Shown piece by piece: positions 12,162-22,554 of a stretch of 64,000 nt of DNA. The notes beneath the pieces are model-generated. The model made no database searches, was not told the origin of the DNA, and saw only the letters and a program-made list of their open reading frames with translations. Source of the stretch: Molanna angustata (Eukaryota > Arthropoda > Insecta > Trichoptera > Molannidae); assembly GCA_963576475.1 (NCBI GenBank), contig OY754990.1, positions 12,269,061 to 12,333,060 of the forward strand. The letters run 5' to 3'. Position 1 is the first letter of the stretch. Each line of letters begins with the position of its first letter. The position numbers and the translations under genes are program-made.

Positions 12162-12347
12162 ATTCAGGAAAAAATATATATGTAGACCAAATCATTTGTT
12201 TCATTTAAAATACCCATTATTATGGAATTTTACATATTCAACACCGTCAGTTGAAAGAGATGTTGTGACTAGAATGGAAGATTAACGCTCTGCGATGGTT
12301 TGGACACGTAGAGAGATTGAACGATGAACGCCTGACAAAGAAAGTAT

Positions 12348-12539
12348 CTTCTTCTTCAATATCACTACAGCCCAAATCGGGCTTTGGCCTCCTACAACTT
12401 TCGCCTTCAACCATCCCTGTCCTCAGCCACCGTTCTCCATTCGGTCACTTGGAGAAGCTGGTTCGCATCTTTGGTTACTTCGTCTTCCCATCTCAGTCTT
12501 CCTATCCTCCTCTTTCCCCCCGGATGCCCCATCATCACC
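12348..12539 (-). mobile_element. RTE-like (GAA)n LINE 3' end nested in another LINE
   Basis: The 192-bp insert starts CTTCTTCTTCAATATCACTA on the plus strand, a (GAA)n tail read in reverse. It encodes on the minus strand a peptide with GHPGGKRRIGRLRWEDEV, matching the C-terminus of the 4,846 element. It is flanked by AGAAAGTAT on both sides. Confidence 0.75.
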
Positions 12540-12747
12540 AGAAAGTATACAAGTCTAAAAAGAGTGGAATGAGATGTAGGGGCCGGCCGAGAAATATTAT
12601 TTGACATAATCATATTTGTAAATGAGAATTTGAAAGATCAGTAGGCATTATATGTGTCAGTGTGTATGGCGCAATCCATGCATGTAAATGAGACAAAACA
12701 TGTATTGTATGTCGAGATAGAAGAGTCTGGAGCTCGGTTTTCTTTGC

Positions 12748-13190
12748 TCTCAAAAGACTATAGTAAACCAAATCAAATACTATAAATTTTTATTGTAAAT
12801 AAAATCCTACAAGGGCTATACAATTATTGATATTTACTTCAATAGAAAGAGATTATGAAAATCTTCCGACTGAGTTTTTTTTAGTAGGTATTTTAATATT
12901 TTAATTGGGTACTATCCTTGCTTTAAAAAAAACTCTTAATTTTATCTTTCTTCACGAAAAATTATTGTAGGTAGGTATATCGCAGTTTTGGTGATAAACA
13001 ATTTTTTTTCGTGTTTCATGCATAAGAAGTATTCTTGCTATTTAAAAAAAACTCCAATTTTACCATTTTTGCACGATAAAATATCACATTTCAGGTGTTA
13101 TACATTATTTTTCGTGTTTCATACATTACAAGGTAATTTAGTGTGCATATTTGTGTGCATCCGTATGCTCAGGATATACAAGGCCTTAAT
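12748..13190 (+). repeat. Dispersed repeat Rep-A, further copy
   Basis: It aligns with 9,235-9,725 in the same orientation (GAGATTATGAAAATCTTCCG, then TTTTACCATTTTTGCACGAT, then TTTAGTGTGCATATTTGTG). An internal ~100-bp segment appears twice. A LINE tail remnant (GGCGTGATGGTATCTATG) follows at 13,190-13,220. Confidence 0.7.
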
Positions 13191-13480
13191 GTGGAAACGG
13201 CGTGATGGTATCTATGTATAAATAATAACTATTTTAATTTATTTCATATTTTTCGACGTCTTGAATTATACCTGCCGTTTATTATGAATACTACGTGTAC
13301 CTATTGACAAGAAGAGTACGTACAGTGAATATCGATAGAGCGAGTCAGGTATACTTCGATTCTCTCCGTAGAATGTATTATTTTTTACTACTTAACCATT
13401 AAAATTTTTCATCCTATTCAGAATGATTTTTCAGTGGCCAAGTTAGGGGAAAAAAACATTATTATTGTGTGACGAAAAAT

Positions 13481-13876
13481 ACCCCCTATTTAGTACCTAA
13501 CTATTGTAACTAAAATAGGAACGTACTAAAATTGTAGATTTAAGTACTACGGTCTTATTTCAGCGTTATAAAATATAAACTTGGACTAAATGGAATAGGA
13601 ACGTACCTATATTGGTCGGAACGTTCTTAAAAAGTAACTGAATTAGACGTATTATGAATAATTATGAAAATGATAAAAATTTCATAATTTTTATAATTAT
13701 TCAAGATGCGTCTGATTCAGTATTTTTTTAAGAACGTTCCGGCCAAAATAGGTACGTTCCTATTCTATTTGGTCCAAGTTTATATTTTATAACTCTGAAA
13801 TAATACCGTTAATCTAAAATGTACAATTTTAGTATGTTCCTATTTCAGTTACAACAGTTACGGTAGAATAGGGGGT
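13481..13876. mobile_element. Palindromic MITE (CCCCTATTCAGTAA type), copy 2
   Basis: The termini ACCCCCTATT and AATAGGGGGT enclose two inverted arms (ACTAAAATAGGAACG...) around an AT-rich centre near 13,670. The flanks end in AAT on both sides, a possible short duplication. It has the same family structure as 10,705 and no insertion. Confidence 0.85.
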
Positions 13877-14514
13877 AATGTCACCAAAACAGGAATAATA
13901 ATAATATTTATCTCTGTGCTAATCCTGATTCGTAAAACGGCGCTATATATATTTAAGTATTATTTTGTGAATAATAATAATAGTGATATTGTAATGTGAT
14001 TTTTAAATGTGTGAAAAATATAATTCCGTTTAGGAAATAATGTGTGGTGCGTGTAATTATTTGGTAAGTTGACTTTTATTTTTTTTATTTATATTAAAGC
14101 ATGTACATATAATTGTATAAAATATTATAAAAAATGTCGTGTCCGGCAAATAACTTGAGACAATTTTTTGTCGGGGAGGACTGTTGCACGTGGGTATAAA
14201 AACCAAGCAACAAAATAAAATGGAATCTTTTTAAAGTTACCATATTTGCAGTGAGAGGGGTATGGGATAAAAGGTGAGCATTAATATGATTACGACCTCC
14301 AGAGAGGACTCTGACAAGTATTGAGGTCGTAGTACGTGCTCCCACATACACCACCCTTCACCGACAGCCAGCAATAGAAACAATTAGACTCATAAATCTT
14401 ATAAATTCTCAGGGGGGCTCTAAGTCATGAATTTTTATTAAAGAAAATATAAAGACAGCAGATATTGGATTTTTTCCTGTAGGGTGTCAATCATGTTTTC
14501 AATGTAAAACGTGT
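13877..14514. other. Unassigned DNA
   Basis: Mostly AT-rich. 14,150-14,360 is of mixed composition but matches no repeat in the window and has no convincing frame. Confidence 0.4.
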
Positions 14515-15062
14515 CAGTTGTAGCCAACGCTATACTCCTCTATACCAAGTCACTCCACAAATTATTCAAATTTTGTATGGGTATTTTTCTACATTTTCAT
14601 GAAATCATTTGTTGGCCTTCGTGGCTCAGTTGGTTATGTATCTAACTGTTGATCCAAAGGTCCCGGTTTCGATTCCCGATGGAGAAACAGTTATTATTTG
14701 TGTTTTCAGTCTGGATCTGTGAGACGATTGATATCATAAATCTCCAGAATGTGGCAACTTGTTATTGGGTGCGTGTTAATTAATATTTGACAAAGTACCT
14801 GTTAGTTGCCCGAGAATTAAATACAAAATGAAAAATGAGTTTGAAATTATTTTTCATTTAAATATTTTATTATGAAAATCTGATAATTATTCAATGCAAT
14901 TTTGTGACAGTGATGTGCATTTTTATCAAATTATAAGTTTCCCGAGCTTAGGGTCACTTTGAAATATTTGACAGTTAAAGAGATTGAGAAGCACTGATCG
15001 GATAACCTTCAAAATCTTGTAGGGTCTAAGCGAGTATTTGATTTATAAATTTGCATAATTTG
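14515..15062 (+). repeat. Dispersed repeat Rep-B, copy 1, split by a SINE
   Basis: It aligns with 40,405-40,915: the AGCCAACGCTA-CTCCT left end, ATTCAAATTTTGTATGG, GGGTCACTTTGAAATATTTG, CCTTCAAAATCTTGTAGGG. The right terminal GTGAGGAGTAAAATT is missing. The SINE at 14,611 interrupts it. Confidence 0.75.
14611..14830 (+). mobile_element. tRNA-derived SINE, family 2 (full-length type copy)
   Basis: The head resembles a tRNA: GTGGCTCAGTTGG fits an A box and GGTTTCGATTCCC a slightly altered B box of an internal pol III promoter. The body ends with CCAGAATGTGGCAACTTG and GTACCTGTTAGTTGCCCGAG. It lies inside Rep-B. ATGAAAT and ATGAAAAAT at the two junctions look like an imperfect target duplication. 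Partial copies are at 32,219 and 48,868. Confidence 0.75.
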
Positions 15063-15077
15063 AAAATAATCTAAGAA

Positions 15078-15265
15078 GTATGACACGACCTAGTGAACGA
15101 TATTCTGAAAGACGGAAATGTAAGAAGCGTGAACAGCAGACGAACGTGTATAATGAGACGATGCATGAATGTGGACGAGGCGAGGGATGCGTGCCAGGAT
15201 AGAAAAAATGTGGTATTCGGTTCTCTCTGCTTGCCCCGCGAGGGACACGGCGTGATGGTATGTAC
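15078..15265 (+). pseudogene. RTE-like (TATG)n LINE, 3' end
   Basis: The plus strand reads VNDILKDGNVRSVNSRRTC, then MNVDEARDACQDR and FGSLCLP with a frame change, followed by CGGCGTGATGGTATGTACAT. It is the last ~60 codons of the TATG-tailed family. Confidence 0.75.
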
Positions 15266-15459
15266 ATATACCATAGCTTTTCAGCAAGATTTTGGTCTAG
15301 TCTCAGTCCCGTAGTCCTACAATGTACTCTCGAATCTAATCTCAATTTCCAACAGCCCCAGAACAGGTTTACCCTAGTGGGACGTTACTTACTTAACCTA
15401 AATATGTACAAATGTTTGTGTATTATCAATAAATAAATAAATAACATAAATAATCGAAT

Positions 15460-15630
15460 ATGATGGGAACTGCTTTGAGGCGAACATGATATGTGACGAG
15501 CGGTTGTGAAGATGAGCAAAACATGGCGCGCCTGCTGGTGTGCCCACTCATGACCTCCAGGCTGCAAGCGAGAGGGCTGCACACACCTGACACCTGTCGC
15601 TGGTAACTCCACATTGTGAGATATGATCTT
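15460..15630 (+). mobile_element. R1-like LINE 3' end, upstream member of a tandem pair
   Basis: GACACCTGTCGCTGGTAACT, then CCACATTGTGAGATATG, matches the 3' terminal sequence at 45,770-45,808 and near 16,410. The next LINE begins directly after it in the same orientation. Confidence 0.5.
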
Positions 15631-15631
15631 G

Positions 15632-16440
15632 AAATTCAACGTAGAGGTGCTATTTTCAATTTATTGCGAGGCCGTCCTTCTGTTATCGGTGACACTTCTT
15701 TTCAAGAGAAACGTGAGCGACACTCTACTAAACATTTGGCAAAACCGCTGGACGACCTGTCTAGTTGGTAGAGTTACCTTTTTATTTTTTCCTGACGTGA
15801 AGTCGCTACTGAAATCTCCTTGGGTTGTTCCAGACTTTTGGACTTCTCAATTTCTCACAGGACACGGTAACTTTAAAAGCTATCTTCATCGCTTCAACAT
15901 TGCTCCCTCTTCCTCATGTCAGTTTTGTCAATGTCCGGACCAAACTTCGGATCACATCCTTTGGGAGTGTTCCCACCCAATTGTGTCCTCTTACAGATCG
16001 GAGCTCCTCGTTGCTGTCCGTGGGCCTCTTCAAGGTCCCATTGGACATGCGGAATTAGTGATCTCGAAGAACAATTATAAAGCCTTCAAACGATTTACCA
16101 TAGATACGGTGCCTTATTATCCGAAGATTCTCACTGAATTGTTTGTTTCCAGAGATCTTGGTCACTTCTCTGATGCCCTATATATATGGATCCTGAAGTC
16201 GCCGACGGTCCGCAGGTGTGAATCTCAATTTGCACTCGCTGATTGTTCTTTTTGCACCATGGTGCCGATATTGCTAATCTAGAGGGCTCCATGAGCTACT
16301 CTTCGTGCCATGCATTGTTTTATTTGTTGTTCATTCTAGCGTTCTTCGAAGGGGCCGTTGACAGTCCCCATATGTGGAGCGGGTGGTGGTGGAAATAGCG
16401 AGTAGCGATTGTGAGATATGCCGTGATCGTGATGGTATGA
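15632..16440 (+). pseudogene. R1-like LINE ORF2, C-terminal part
   Basis: A 219-codon frame (15,623-16,282) contains WQNRWTTCLVGRVTFLFFPD (residues 39-58) and FWTSQFLTGHGNFKSYLHRF. The cysteine-histidine module CQFCQCPDQTSDHILWEC lies at residues 99-116 (C-X2-C-X8-H-X4-C). A CCHC module near the end of ORF2 after a GHG-F-L-RF motif is characteristic of R1/I-group LINEs. No RT core is present, so it is 5'-truncated. The first ~35 residues may be read-through from the preceding element. The 3' end is near 16,435, with TGTGAGATATGCCGTGATCG. Confidence 0.75.
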
Positions 16441-17029
16441 ATGGAATAATCGTTCGTAACGTCGCGCTGTGTACCAACGTAATATTATTTTGTAATAAAA
16501 ATTAATTTTGTGTTGTTGTTTTCGTTACCTTGAGATTGCCGTTATTGTCTCAAATTGGCCATACTGGACGTATGAAAGTGCCTGCTAACTTTTCATGCCG
16601 CGTTATACCCACACAACTTCAACTGCCCGTCTTCATCGGGATCGTATCTCGAGAGGAGCTACCGTCTAGCGAGATTGAGAATTTAGTAGTTTACAGTTTA
16701 AGAGGGCATGTAACGCTTAATTTAGTGACTGAAAACCATAGAATAATAATAAAACTATAGAATACACATTCCCATACAATACCTCGCTGAATAAGTGAAG
16801 CCGTTTTATTGGCCGGCTCGTGTCAATATATGTATGTATGTATGACTCTGCCGGTAGACATTGTTCCTATAGTACTACTCGTTATGACTACGCGAAATAA
16901 TTTTGCAAGCAGTTAAAAACATTACCTATTTGGAGAAAGTATCACGCAGACGACCAAATGATTACTGAATGCTCGTAGCAAAATGTTGACATCTTCCTAC
17001 ATTCCCTAAAATAAGCACAATCGCTTGTG
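16441..17029. other. Unassigned DNA
   Basis: Short TATG repeats occur at 16,832-16,846. A 76-codon frame at 16,530-16,760 has no recognised motif and is probably chance. Confidence 0.4.
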
Positions 17030-17032
17030 CTA

Positions 17033-17125
17033 TAGGTGAACGAAATCGGTCGAGGCAGGATTCGAACTCGCGACCACTGGATTACTAACCCGATGCGCTA
17101 ACCGCTCTGCCATCGACCCATCAAC
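17033..17125 (-). mobile_element. tRNA-derived SINE head, family 3 (tRNA pseudogene-like)
   Basis: The minus strand resembles a tRNA of ~74 nt: GATGGCAGAGCGGTTAGCGC (A box region) and GAGTTCGAATCCTGC (B box). The acceptor stem nearly pairs (GGGTCGA/TCGACCG), but the D, anticodon and T stems have mismatches. A related copy at 33,420 shares the downstream sequence TTTC-TTCACCT, so I treat it as a SINE rather than a functional tRNA gene. Confidence 0.6.
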
Positions 17126-17800
17126 ACTATGAAGTTTTGTGCGAGAACACCGGCACCCAATTTATAAGGACTGTTGCTTTCATTGTTTACAAATAAACCA
17201 ATCTCTCAATAGATGGCGTTACAAAAGGGTTTTTTTGTTACTTCATAGATGGCAATAGTAATAATGTCTTATTTTCAGGTGATTAGTTACTCATTATTCA
17301 AATATATAGAACTTTCAAAATTTGCATTGATAAGGGAACTCTATGAGAAGGCATAATTGGTGAACGTTGTGCAAGCGCATAAAGTGATCATGTAAACCAG
17401 CCCATGACAGGTCGTAAGCCCTGTAGGTGTCTTGAATTCCTGGTTCTTCTATAATATTCCAACTTCGTTTCTGTTGAGATGTTGAAAAGTTTGACAAAAA
17501 AACTTCTGTAGTGTTATTGTAGAACTTTCAAACAACTCAAATAGTTAATTCAGGTTCTTCGAATATTTATTTCTTTCACAGGAAGATCGTTTTGGGACTT
17601 TCGTATCAACTGACGAAATCAAGTTATAATTAAATTATTTCCTACAAATATGTCTCGATTTTACATAGTTTAATAAATTTGTACTGTTTAGTAAGTACGA
17701 TTCTCCTCTCTCGAGTTCTCAACTCTATAGAGAGAGTATCAACGTCATTATTTTGTTTGATAAAAAAATATTTTGCTTTTGTATTATTAGGTAATAATTA
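17126..17800. other. Unassigned AT-rich DNA
   Basis: No repeat or frame is recognised. Confidence 0.4.
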
Positions 17801-17804
17801 TAAA

Positions 17805-18285
17805 ATAAAAAAAAATAAAGTTATTTTTATTTTATTTTATTTCAATTGGCATATCTACAGACCATATACAAACTTTTATTACAAATATGGTAAAAACATT
17901 AGTCCATTTACAGATAGCACATACAAATTAAATAATGCAAAATATTGTGGTACAAAACCAAAGAGAAAAAAAAAACACAAGTCAAAAATACAAAAAAAAA
18001 AATAAAAAATACAAAAAAACACAAAAAAAATATTACGAGAAAAAATAAGAAGTAAACAAAAACAGAAAGTATGCACACACAGGGTAGAAAAGAAAATGTG
18101 CGGTTTCGAAAAAACAACAGTAAAAAATAACAGAAAAAAGTAGTAAATTAAACTGAGGCTGAGATTGAAAGCTTTGAAAATCTATAACATGTAACAATAA
18201 TAAAATGTAACTTATTATGTTTATACCTAAAAAATTATTTAAGATTTTGTCCAATCTCTTGAAAAATTCATTTTTGCCTCCCCAC
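17805..18285 (-). mobile_element. Probable LINE 3' UTR
   Basis: An A-rich plus strand begins after TTTATTTTATTTTATTTC (a reversed AAAT-type tail) and carries ...GTCCATTTACAGATAGC, similar in layout to the Jockey-like 3' UTRs at 2,105 and 2,781. No coding part is recognised, so the call is tentative. Confidence 0.35.
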
Positions 18286-18664
18286 GAAAAAAGTTAGTTT
18301 ATCATGTTACCAACTTTTGTAGTGTTGCGGGAGGTCGTGGTTTTGTTAGATTATATTTCTAACGTGTTTTGCCGGTCATTTTCTGTAACATAATATATCA
18401 ATTTTGTTGTTATTTATGATATATGGCGTGTTGTTGATATTATTACCAATTTTATTTGGGATTTTATTATGTAGATAGGTTTGTATATGCATATATTGGA
18501 TTTTATTTTACTTCTTAAATTTTCCTTGCCCGACCTCTACTTTTCGTTCTTCTTTTATCAGCCTTATATACTTTTTTTGTCAGACTATCATCACTCATTA
18601 TTAACATATAATGAAACTGTATGTTATTACAATTTCACTACTTATTATTTATTATTAACTGATA

Positions 18665-18900
18665 TCGGTCTATCGAAGGTCATCTTCAAAATACTTCAAT
18701 ACACTGAGCATTGTCTTCGATAGACCGAAGATATCTTAAAAGACATCAATACTCTGACGATTGTCTTCGATAGACCGAGGATATCTTAAAATACATCAAC
18801 ACTCTCACGATGGTCTTCTATAGACCGAAGATATCTTAAAATACATCAATACTCTGACGATTGTCTTCGATAGACCGAAGTTCATCTTCAAAATGCATAG
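18665..18900 (+). repeat. 50-bp tandem array with hammerhead-like core
   Basis: Four to four and a half units of exactly 50 bp (TAGACCGAAG at 18,721, 18,771 as GAGG, 18,821, 18,871). Each contains CTCTGACGAT-GTCTTCGATAGAC-CGAAG. Folded, this gives CUGACGA, an extra U, a 5-bp stem II (GGUCU/AGACC in the 18,811 unit), then GAA. A stray unit lies at 19,150-19,180. Stem III would be GAU/AUC, without the usual A-U pair next to the cleavage site, and no stem I is apparent, so activity is doubtful. Confidence 0.6.
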
Positions 18901-19475
18901 TAAGGAATTACGGAGTCTCCTACCCCATTCCATAGGGATCTTTGTAGAACTAAGTAGTTCTGTAACAAAACAAGAAACTACTATCGTGCATATTTCATAC
19001 TACTACCACTAAGAGTCCAACCACAAACGTGGAGGCCCGTCAATCATGGCGAGAGTTTCCCTCCAAACAGTGCCACGGTAACACTATTAGACTATCGCAG
19101 GGAGATTTCGCCACGCCTGTAGTCTGTAGTTCAAAACGCACAGTAAATACTCTGACGATGGTCTTCGATAGATCGATACCGGTTAGTGCCTTTACATTAT
19201 ATGAAGTTGAACAGAGTAAAGTATTGAGCACAACTGACTTATATTTTAAATAACCTTCAATTTTCTCATTACATAGGCATGTACTTATTTTAGTTTTTGC
19301 AAGTTTTTTTGTACTTAGTGTTCTTTTTTGTCAAATTTAACACAAGTCAACGAACTCACCGCTTTAAAATAATTCAATACATATCGACTAATCCAATAAA
19401 AAGGTTAGGTTTAATGAAAATTAAAGTTCTGTATTTTTTTTTATTGATGTAGGTTAACGCAGTCTTTATGACATG
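18901..19475. other. Unassigned DNA with one stray 50-bp-array unit
   Basis: 18,900-19,190 has higher GC than its surroundings and contains CTCTGACGATGGTCTTCGAT at about 19,150. Nothing else is recognised. Confidence 0.4.
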
Positions 19476-19656
19476 GCCCCCAAGTCAAATTGAAAACGCT
19501 GTTCGTTATCGCCAAGCGCTAATTTTTTTTTGTATGGGATTTGACGTTTGTTGTTTGTTATTGTAGAAAAAATTTCTACAACAAACGTCAAATCACATAG
19601 AAAAAAAAATTAGCGCTTGGCGATAACGAACAGCGTTTTCAATTTGACTTGGGGGC
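19476..19656. mobile_element. Palindromic MITE with ATG target duplication
   Basis: 181 bp, arms of ~80 bp: GCCCCCAAGTCAAATTGAAA... pairs with ...TTTCAATTTGACTTGGGGGC almost without mismatch. ATG stands on both sides (19,473-19,475; 19,657-19,659). It has no frame. The superfamily cannot be told from ends this short. Confidence 0.85.
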
Positions 19657-19659
19657 ATG

Positions 19660-20228
19660 ATTCCAAATGAAGTCTCAACGAATAGACAAATAAACATTTG
19701 TCACATATTCAGAAAACCTAAAAGCCTAAAACCTTAAAAATAGTATGTCACAATCATCGAAATCACAGAACAGAGAATCAATCGATTCTCGAAACCAATT
19801 ATCATGACGCCTCAAAATTCTATCAAAATTATTACCACCAAAATGTGTATTTTCGACTGATTATATTTTTCACATTAAATTAAGTAAATTCATAATCATC
19901 AAATTTATAAATGAACCCTTCGAGGCAACAACTGAATTCCTTAATAGTTGGAGTCATCTCTGATAAATGATGGATGGAAGTTATTTCTTCGCATCATTCA
20001 ATACGACGGAGAAGACTTCCAGTACAGTGTCTGACAACGTGATATCGAAAAATAGACAACAGCAGTAGATGTCGTACACGTATTGTGTAGAAACTATGCT
20101 GACGTATACCTCACGTCTCGGACCGGATAAGCGAATTGAATTTGATTAAAACATGTCCATAGATGATGTTGACTGCGGTACGTATATAACCTAACCTACT
20201 CAGCGTTGCCAACTCGATAAAAACAATA
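19660..20228. other. Unassigned DNA
   Basis: No repeat or frame is recognised. Confidence 0.4.
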
Positions 20229-20441
20229 ATGGCCGTTGGATCGGCCCCAAATCCTTGCCAGGTAGACTCTCCTGAAACTACTAGAGTTTCGTCAGATTAT
20301 TTCGTTGAAAACGTCAATTTACATTTCCCACTTTTCGATATGGATCCATTCCGATACTGCCACGTTTTATTTCTGCCAGATGCTCATCGGCAAAGCAAAA
20401 AGTTCTTAAATATAGTTGATTACACTGGAAAAAAAAGTTAG
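20229..20441 (+). CDS. Small open frame, possible first exon of an unknown gene
   Basis: A 70-codon frame starts at AACAATAATGG and reads MAVGSAPNPCQVDSPETTRV, then FPLFDMDPFRYCHVLFLPDA. Composition and residue mix look more protein-like than other short frames here, and GTTAGT at about 20,436 could serve as a splice donor. I recognise no domain. It ends where repeat Rep-C begins, so it may equally be part of a mobile element or chance. Confidence 0.2.
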   Translation: MAVGSAPNPCQVDSPETTRVSSDYFVENVNLHFPLFDMDPFRYCHVLFLPDAHRQSKKFLNIVDYTGKKS

Positions 20442-20545
20442 TAGTAGCAACAAAATTTCATGTTAAAGATAACCAAAATATATAGTTACTACTAAACATT
20501 TGGTTACTCTAACTAAATGTTTTGTGCACACACAATTGCAAATCG
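20430..20545 (+). repeat. Dispersed repeat Rep-C, copy 1
   Basis: AGTAGCAACAAAATTTCATG, then TTAAAGATAACC, then AACATTTGGTTAC and GTGCACACA, recurs at 44,835-44,925. Class unknown. Confidence 0.65.
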
Positions 20546-22429
20546 TGCCTACGGTTATAATAGCTTATTACTGATAACATAAGTTTGGTTAAAATATCGG
20601 TAGCCAAAACACTTTAATTATCTTTATTTTTTATCATAAGTTATTACTTAATGTTAATAAATAAGTTTGATCATAAAGCGGTTATGTTCACTGACAATAC
20701 TACCAGTATCGAATGTCAGGTAACGCAGCGAGGACAATTTGGAAGGAATAAAAATACAGATAGGTTTCGAAGAAATGTTTATGCTCATTTTTCTATAATT
20801 TTCGTTGATACACGTCATAATTTGATATCTATATTTTGTTAAGTTATTTGACTAAGTATTTCCCCTTGGGTTTTCATACGAGTATTCTGACTTAATTCTT
20901 GTCTAACGCTTTATTTTTACCGATATTTGTACAAAATGGTGTAATTGAAAATGTATATTAATTCCTGGAATTGAAATAATATAGTTTCATATTAAAAGCA
21001 ATTTCTATCTCTTTGACATACTGGTAAATGACAATTGCAAACCCCATCATGGTGTTAGAAGAATTATGTACTTTTATAATATTATTTTACCTTTGCGGAT
21101 AACCTTTCTTTTCGTTTTCAATCACGTTTCCTTTGTCATCGTTCATTTCAATTTTCCTACGTGTCTGCCTGTTTCTGATGTTTGTTTGTTTTCGGCGTTC
21201 CGTTGTTTTATTCCTCTTCATTCTTTCGGTGACCATTTCTCTGTGAGTTGTCTCGCTTTTCATACTTTTCTTATCGTCTGTTCCGATCGTTTCTTTCCGC
21301 CGTTGTTCCGTTAAGGCACGCCCCGGTTTTAGTGCCGCCCGATGCTCCCGGGAGTACCGCAAGGATCGGTGTCGGGGACTTATTTACGAGAATGAAAAGG
21401 AATGATGGCGATGTAATAATGCTCCTCGGAGATTTCTCTCGCGAGTTATTGCGGCTGCGGCAGGTAGAGATGAGAACAAAATTGTGCAAGTCTTGGGTGT
21501 GTCACTGTAAGACCAAAACTAGACTTGCTTGACCAATAGTCTCGCGGACTTATATAAAACACATATTTTTTGATTAAAAAATAATCAAATTACAATCTAC
21601 TATCGAAATTTGTTTATGAATTTATAGTTCTGTAAAATGAAAAATTTTTTTATTATGTTTCATTTTAAAAACTCACGACAGTGGCAAAATCTAACCTTCC
21701 TCTTTGTTACCTTATTCTCCATTATAAAGGTAGGTTCTTAGCATAGATTCGTAATTGGGATTGGAATCGAGTGTCGAGAGTAAGGTTGCAAGGCTGAGTT
21801 TACAAGTCAAGACCACCCGGTTATGATATTTAATTTGTTCGCCACTATAGAAGTATTCGAGTGCGTTGGTTTCCTTTGGTTTAAGTTGGTTTTCTTGGAA
21901 TAAAATGATATTATGAGCAGTTGATTCAGACACACGAAAAAATTAATGTAATTTGGCCTAGGGATTTCATAGAATGTGGACCTAAATTGGAATTTTATCG
22001 ATTGGAATTGTTCGTTGAACTATTATTTTTTTTTATTTCAACACATTATTTTTTTATGTGGAGGAATTCCCTTAAAATTGGATAAATAAAGATTGATAAT
22101 AATAGTCCTTTGGTTTCAAATTATTTTGTTCAGCTAGTTGATGAAGTTTGGGTTGAGGAATATCAGAGAAAGTCAACAAATTGAAAAGTTTAATCATTAA
22201 TATTTGCCTTTTGTTTTAATACCAGAACTTCTAATTTTATCTTCGAGTAAAAACGTCTGAATTTTTTTTTAAAAATACATGGAAATTTTTTTGTGATTCT
22301 TTCACTGAGGAATCTGTAAATAACTCGACAATTTTCGGCGGATTGGAGGACGTTTTTCACATCTACCAACCAAGCAAAAAAAACTAAAATTTTGTTCAGC
22401 GCAGCCCACGGTGATTTTTCAAGACGTTT
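20546..22429. other. Mostly unassigned DNA
   Basis: 21,070-21,540 is richer in GC and contains one frame reading PGVPQGSV, which resembles a reverse transcriptase motif but is bounded by stops. The rest is AT-rich with no recognised feature. Confidence 0.35.
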
Positions 22430-22554
22430 GACTATAAGACTACATGTTTGTTGGTTCTAGATTTTGTCTTTCGTTTCCAACAAAACGATTTGGCCGATGG
22501 ATTATGTTTTGATTTGTTGTTTGACAGATATATAATATTATAATTATTATTGCT

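Larger units (their letters stand above)
11671..12250 (-). mobile_element. Compact non-autonomous PLE-like element with inverted terminal repeats (family H1)
   Basis: Arms of ~180 bp (11,668-11,855 and 12,047-12,223) are near-perfect inverted copies, each carrying a hammerhead-like motif. A ~27-bp extra tail starting TGGAATTTTAC is present only at the right end (12,224-12,250). The element interrupts a LINE and is flanked by the 11-bp repeat TTGAAAGAGAT (11,660-11,670; 12,251-12,261). It encodes nothing. The arrangement of inverted repeats, a one-sided tail and a variable target duplication matches the GIY-YIG-bearing element at 42,721, which also has an ATGGAATTCTAC tail. PLE assignment is therefore an inference by architecture. 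Confidence 0.7.
11565..12760 (+). pseudogene. RTE-like (TATG)n LINE, broken by two insertions
   Basis: Three LINE blocks belong together: 11,565-11,670, 12,251-12,347 and 12,540-12,760. Joined in order they follow the 6,670 copy from the MRSQRRMCG region, through FGHVERLNDERLTKK and KSGMRCRGRPR, to the MN-VNE region. The first interruption is the ribozyme-bearing element at 11,671-12,250, with TTGAAAGAGAT repeated on both sides. The second is a 192-bp LINE end at 12,348-12,539, with AGAAAGTAT repeated on both sides. The host copy is also decayed by stops. Confidence 0.75.

Noticed and set aside
17033..17125. Functional tRNA gene (Thr-like anticodon position)
   Set aside because: The D, anticodon and T stems have several mismatches, and the related sequence at 33,420 shares downstream SINE-like flank.
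21330..21400. Reverse transcriptase motif PGVPQGSV as evidence of a LINE
   Set aside because: Stops bound it closely on both sides and no other RT motif lies in register; it may be chance or a tiny relic.
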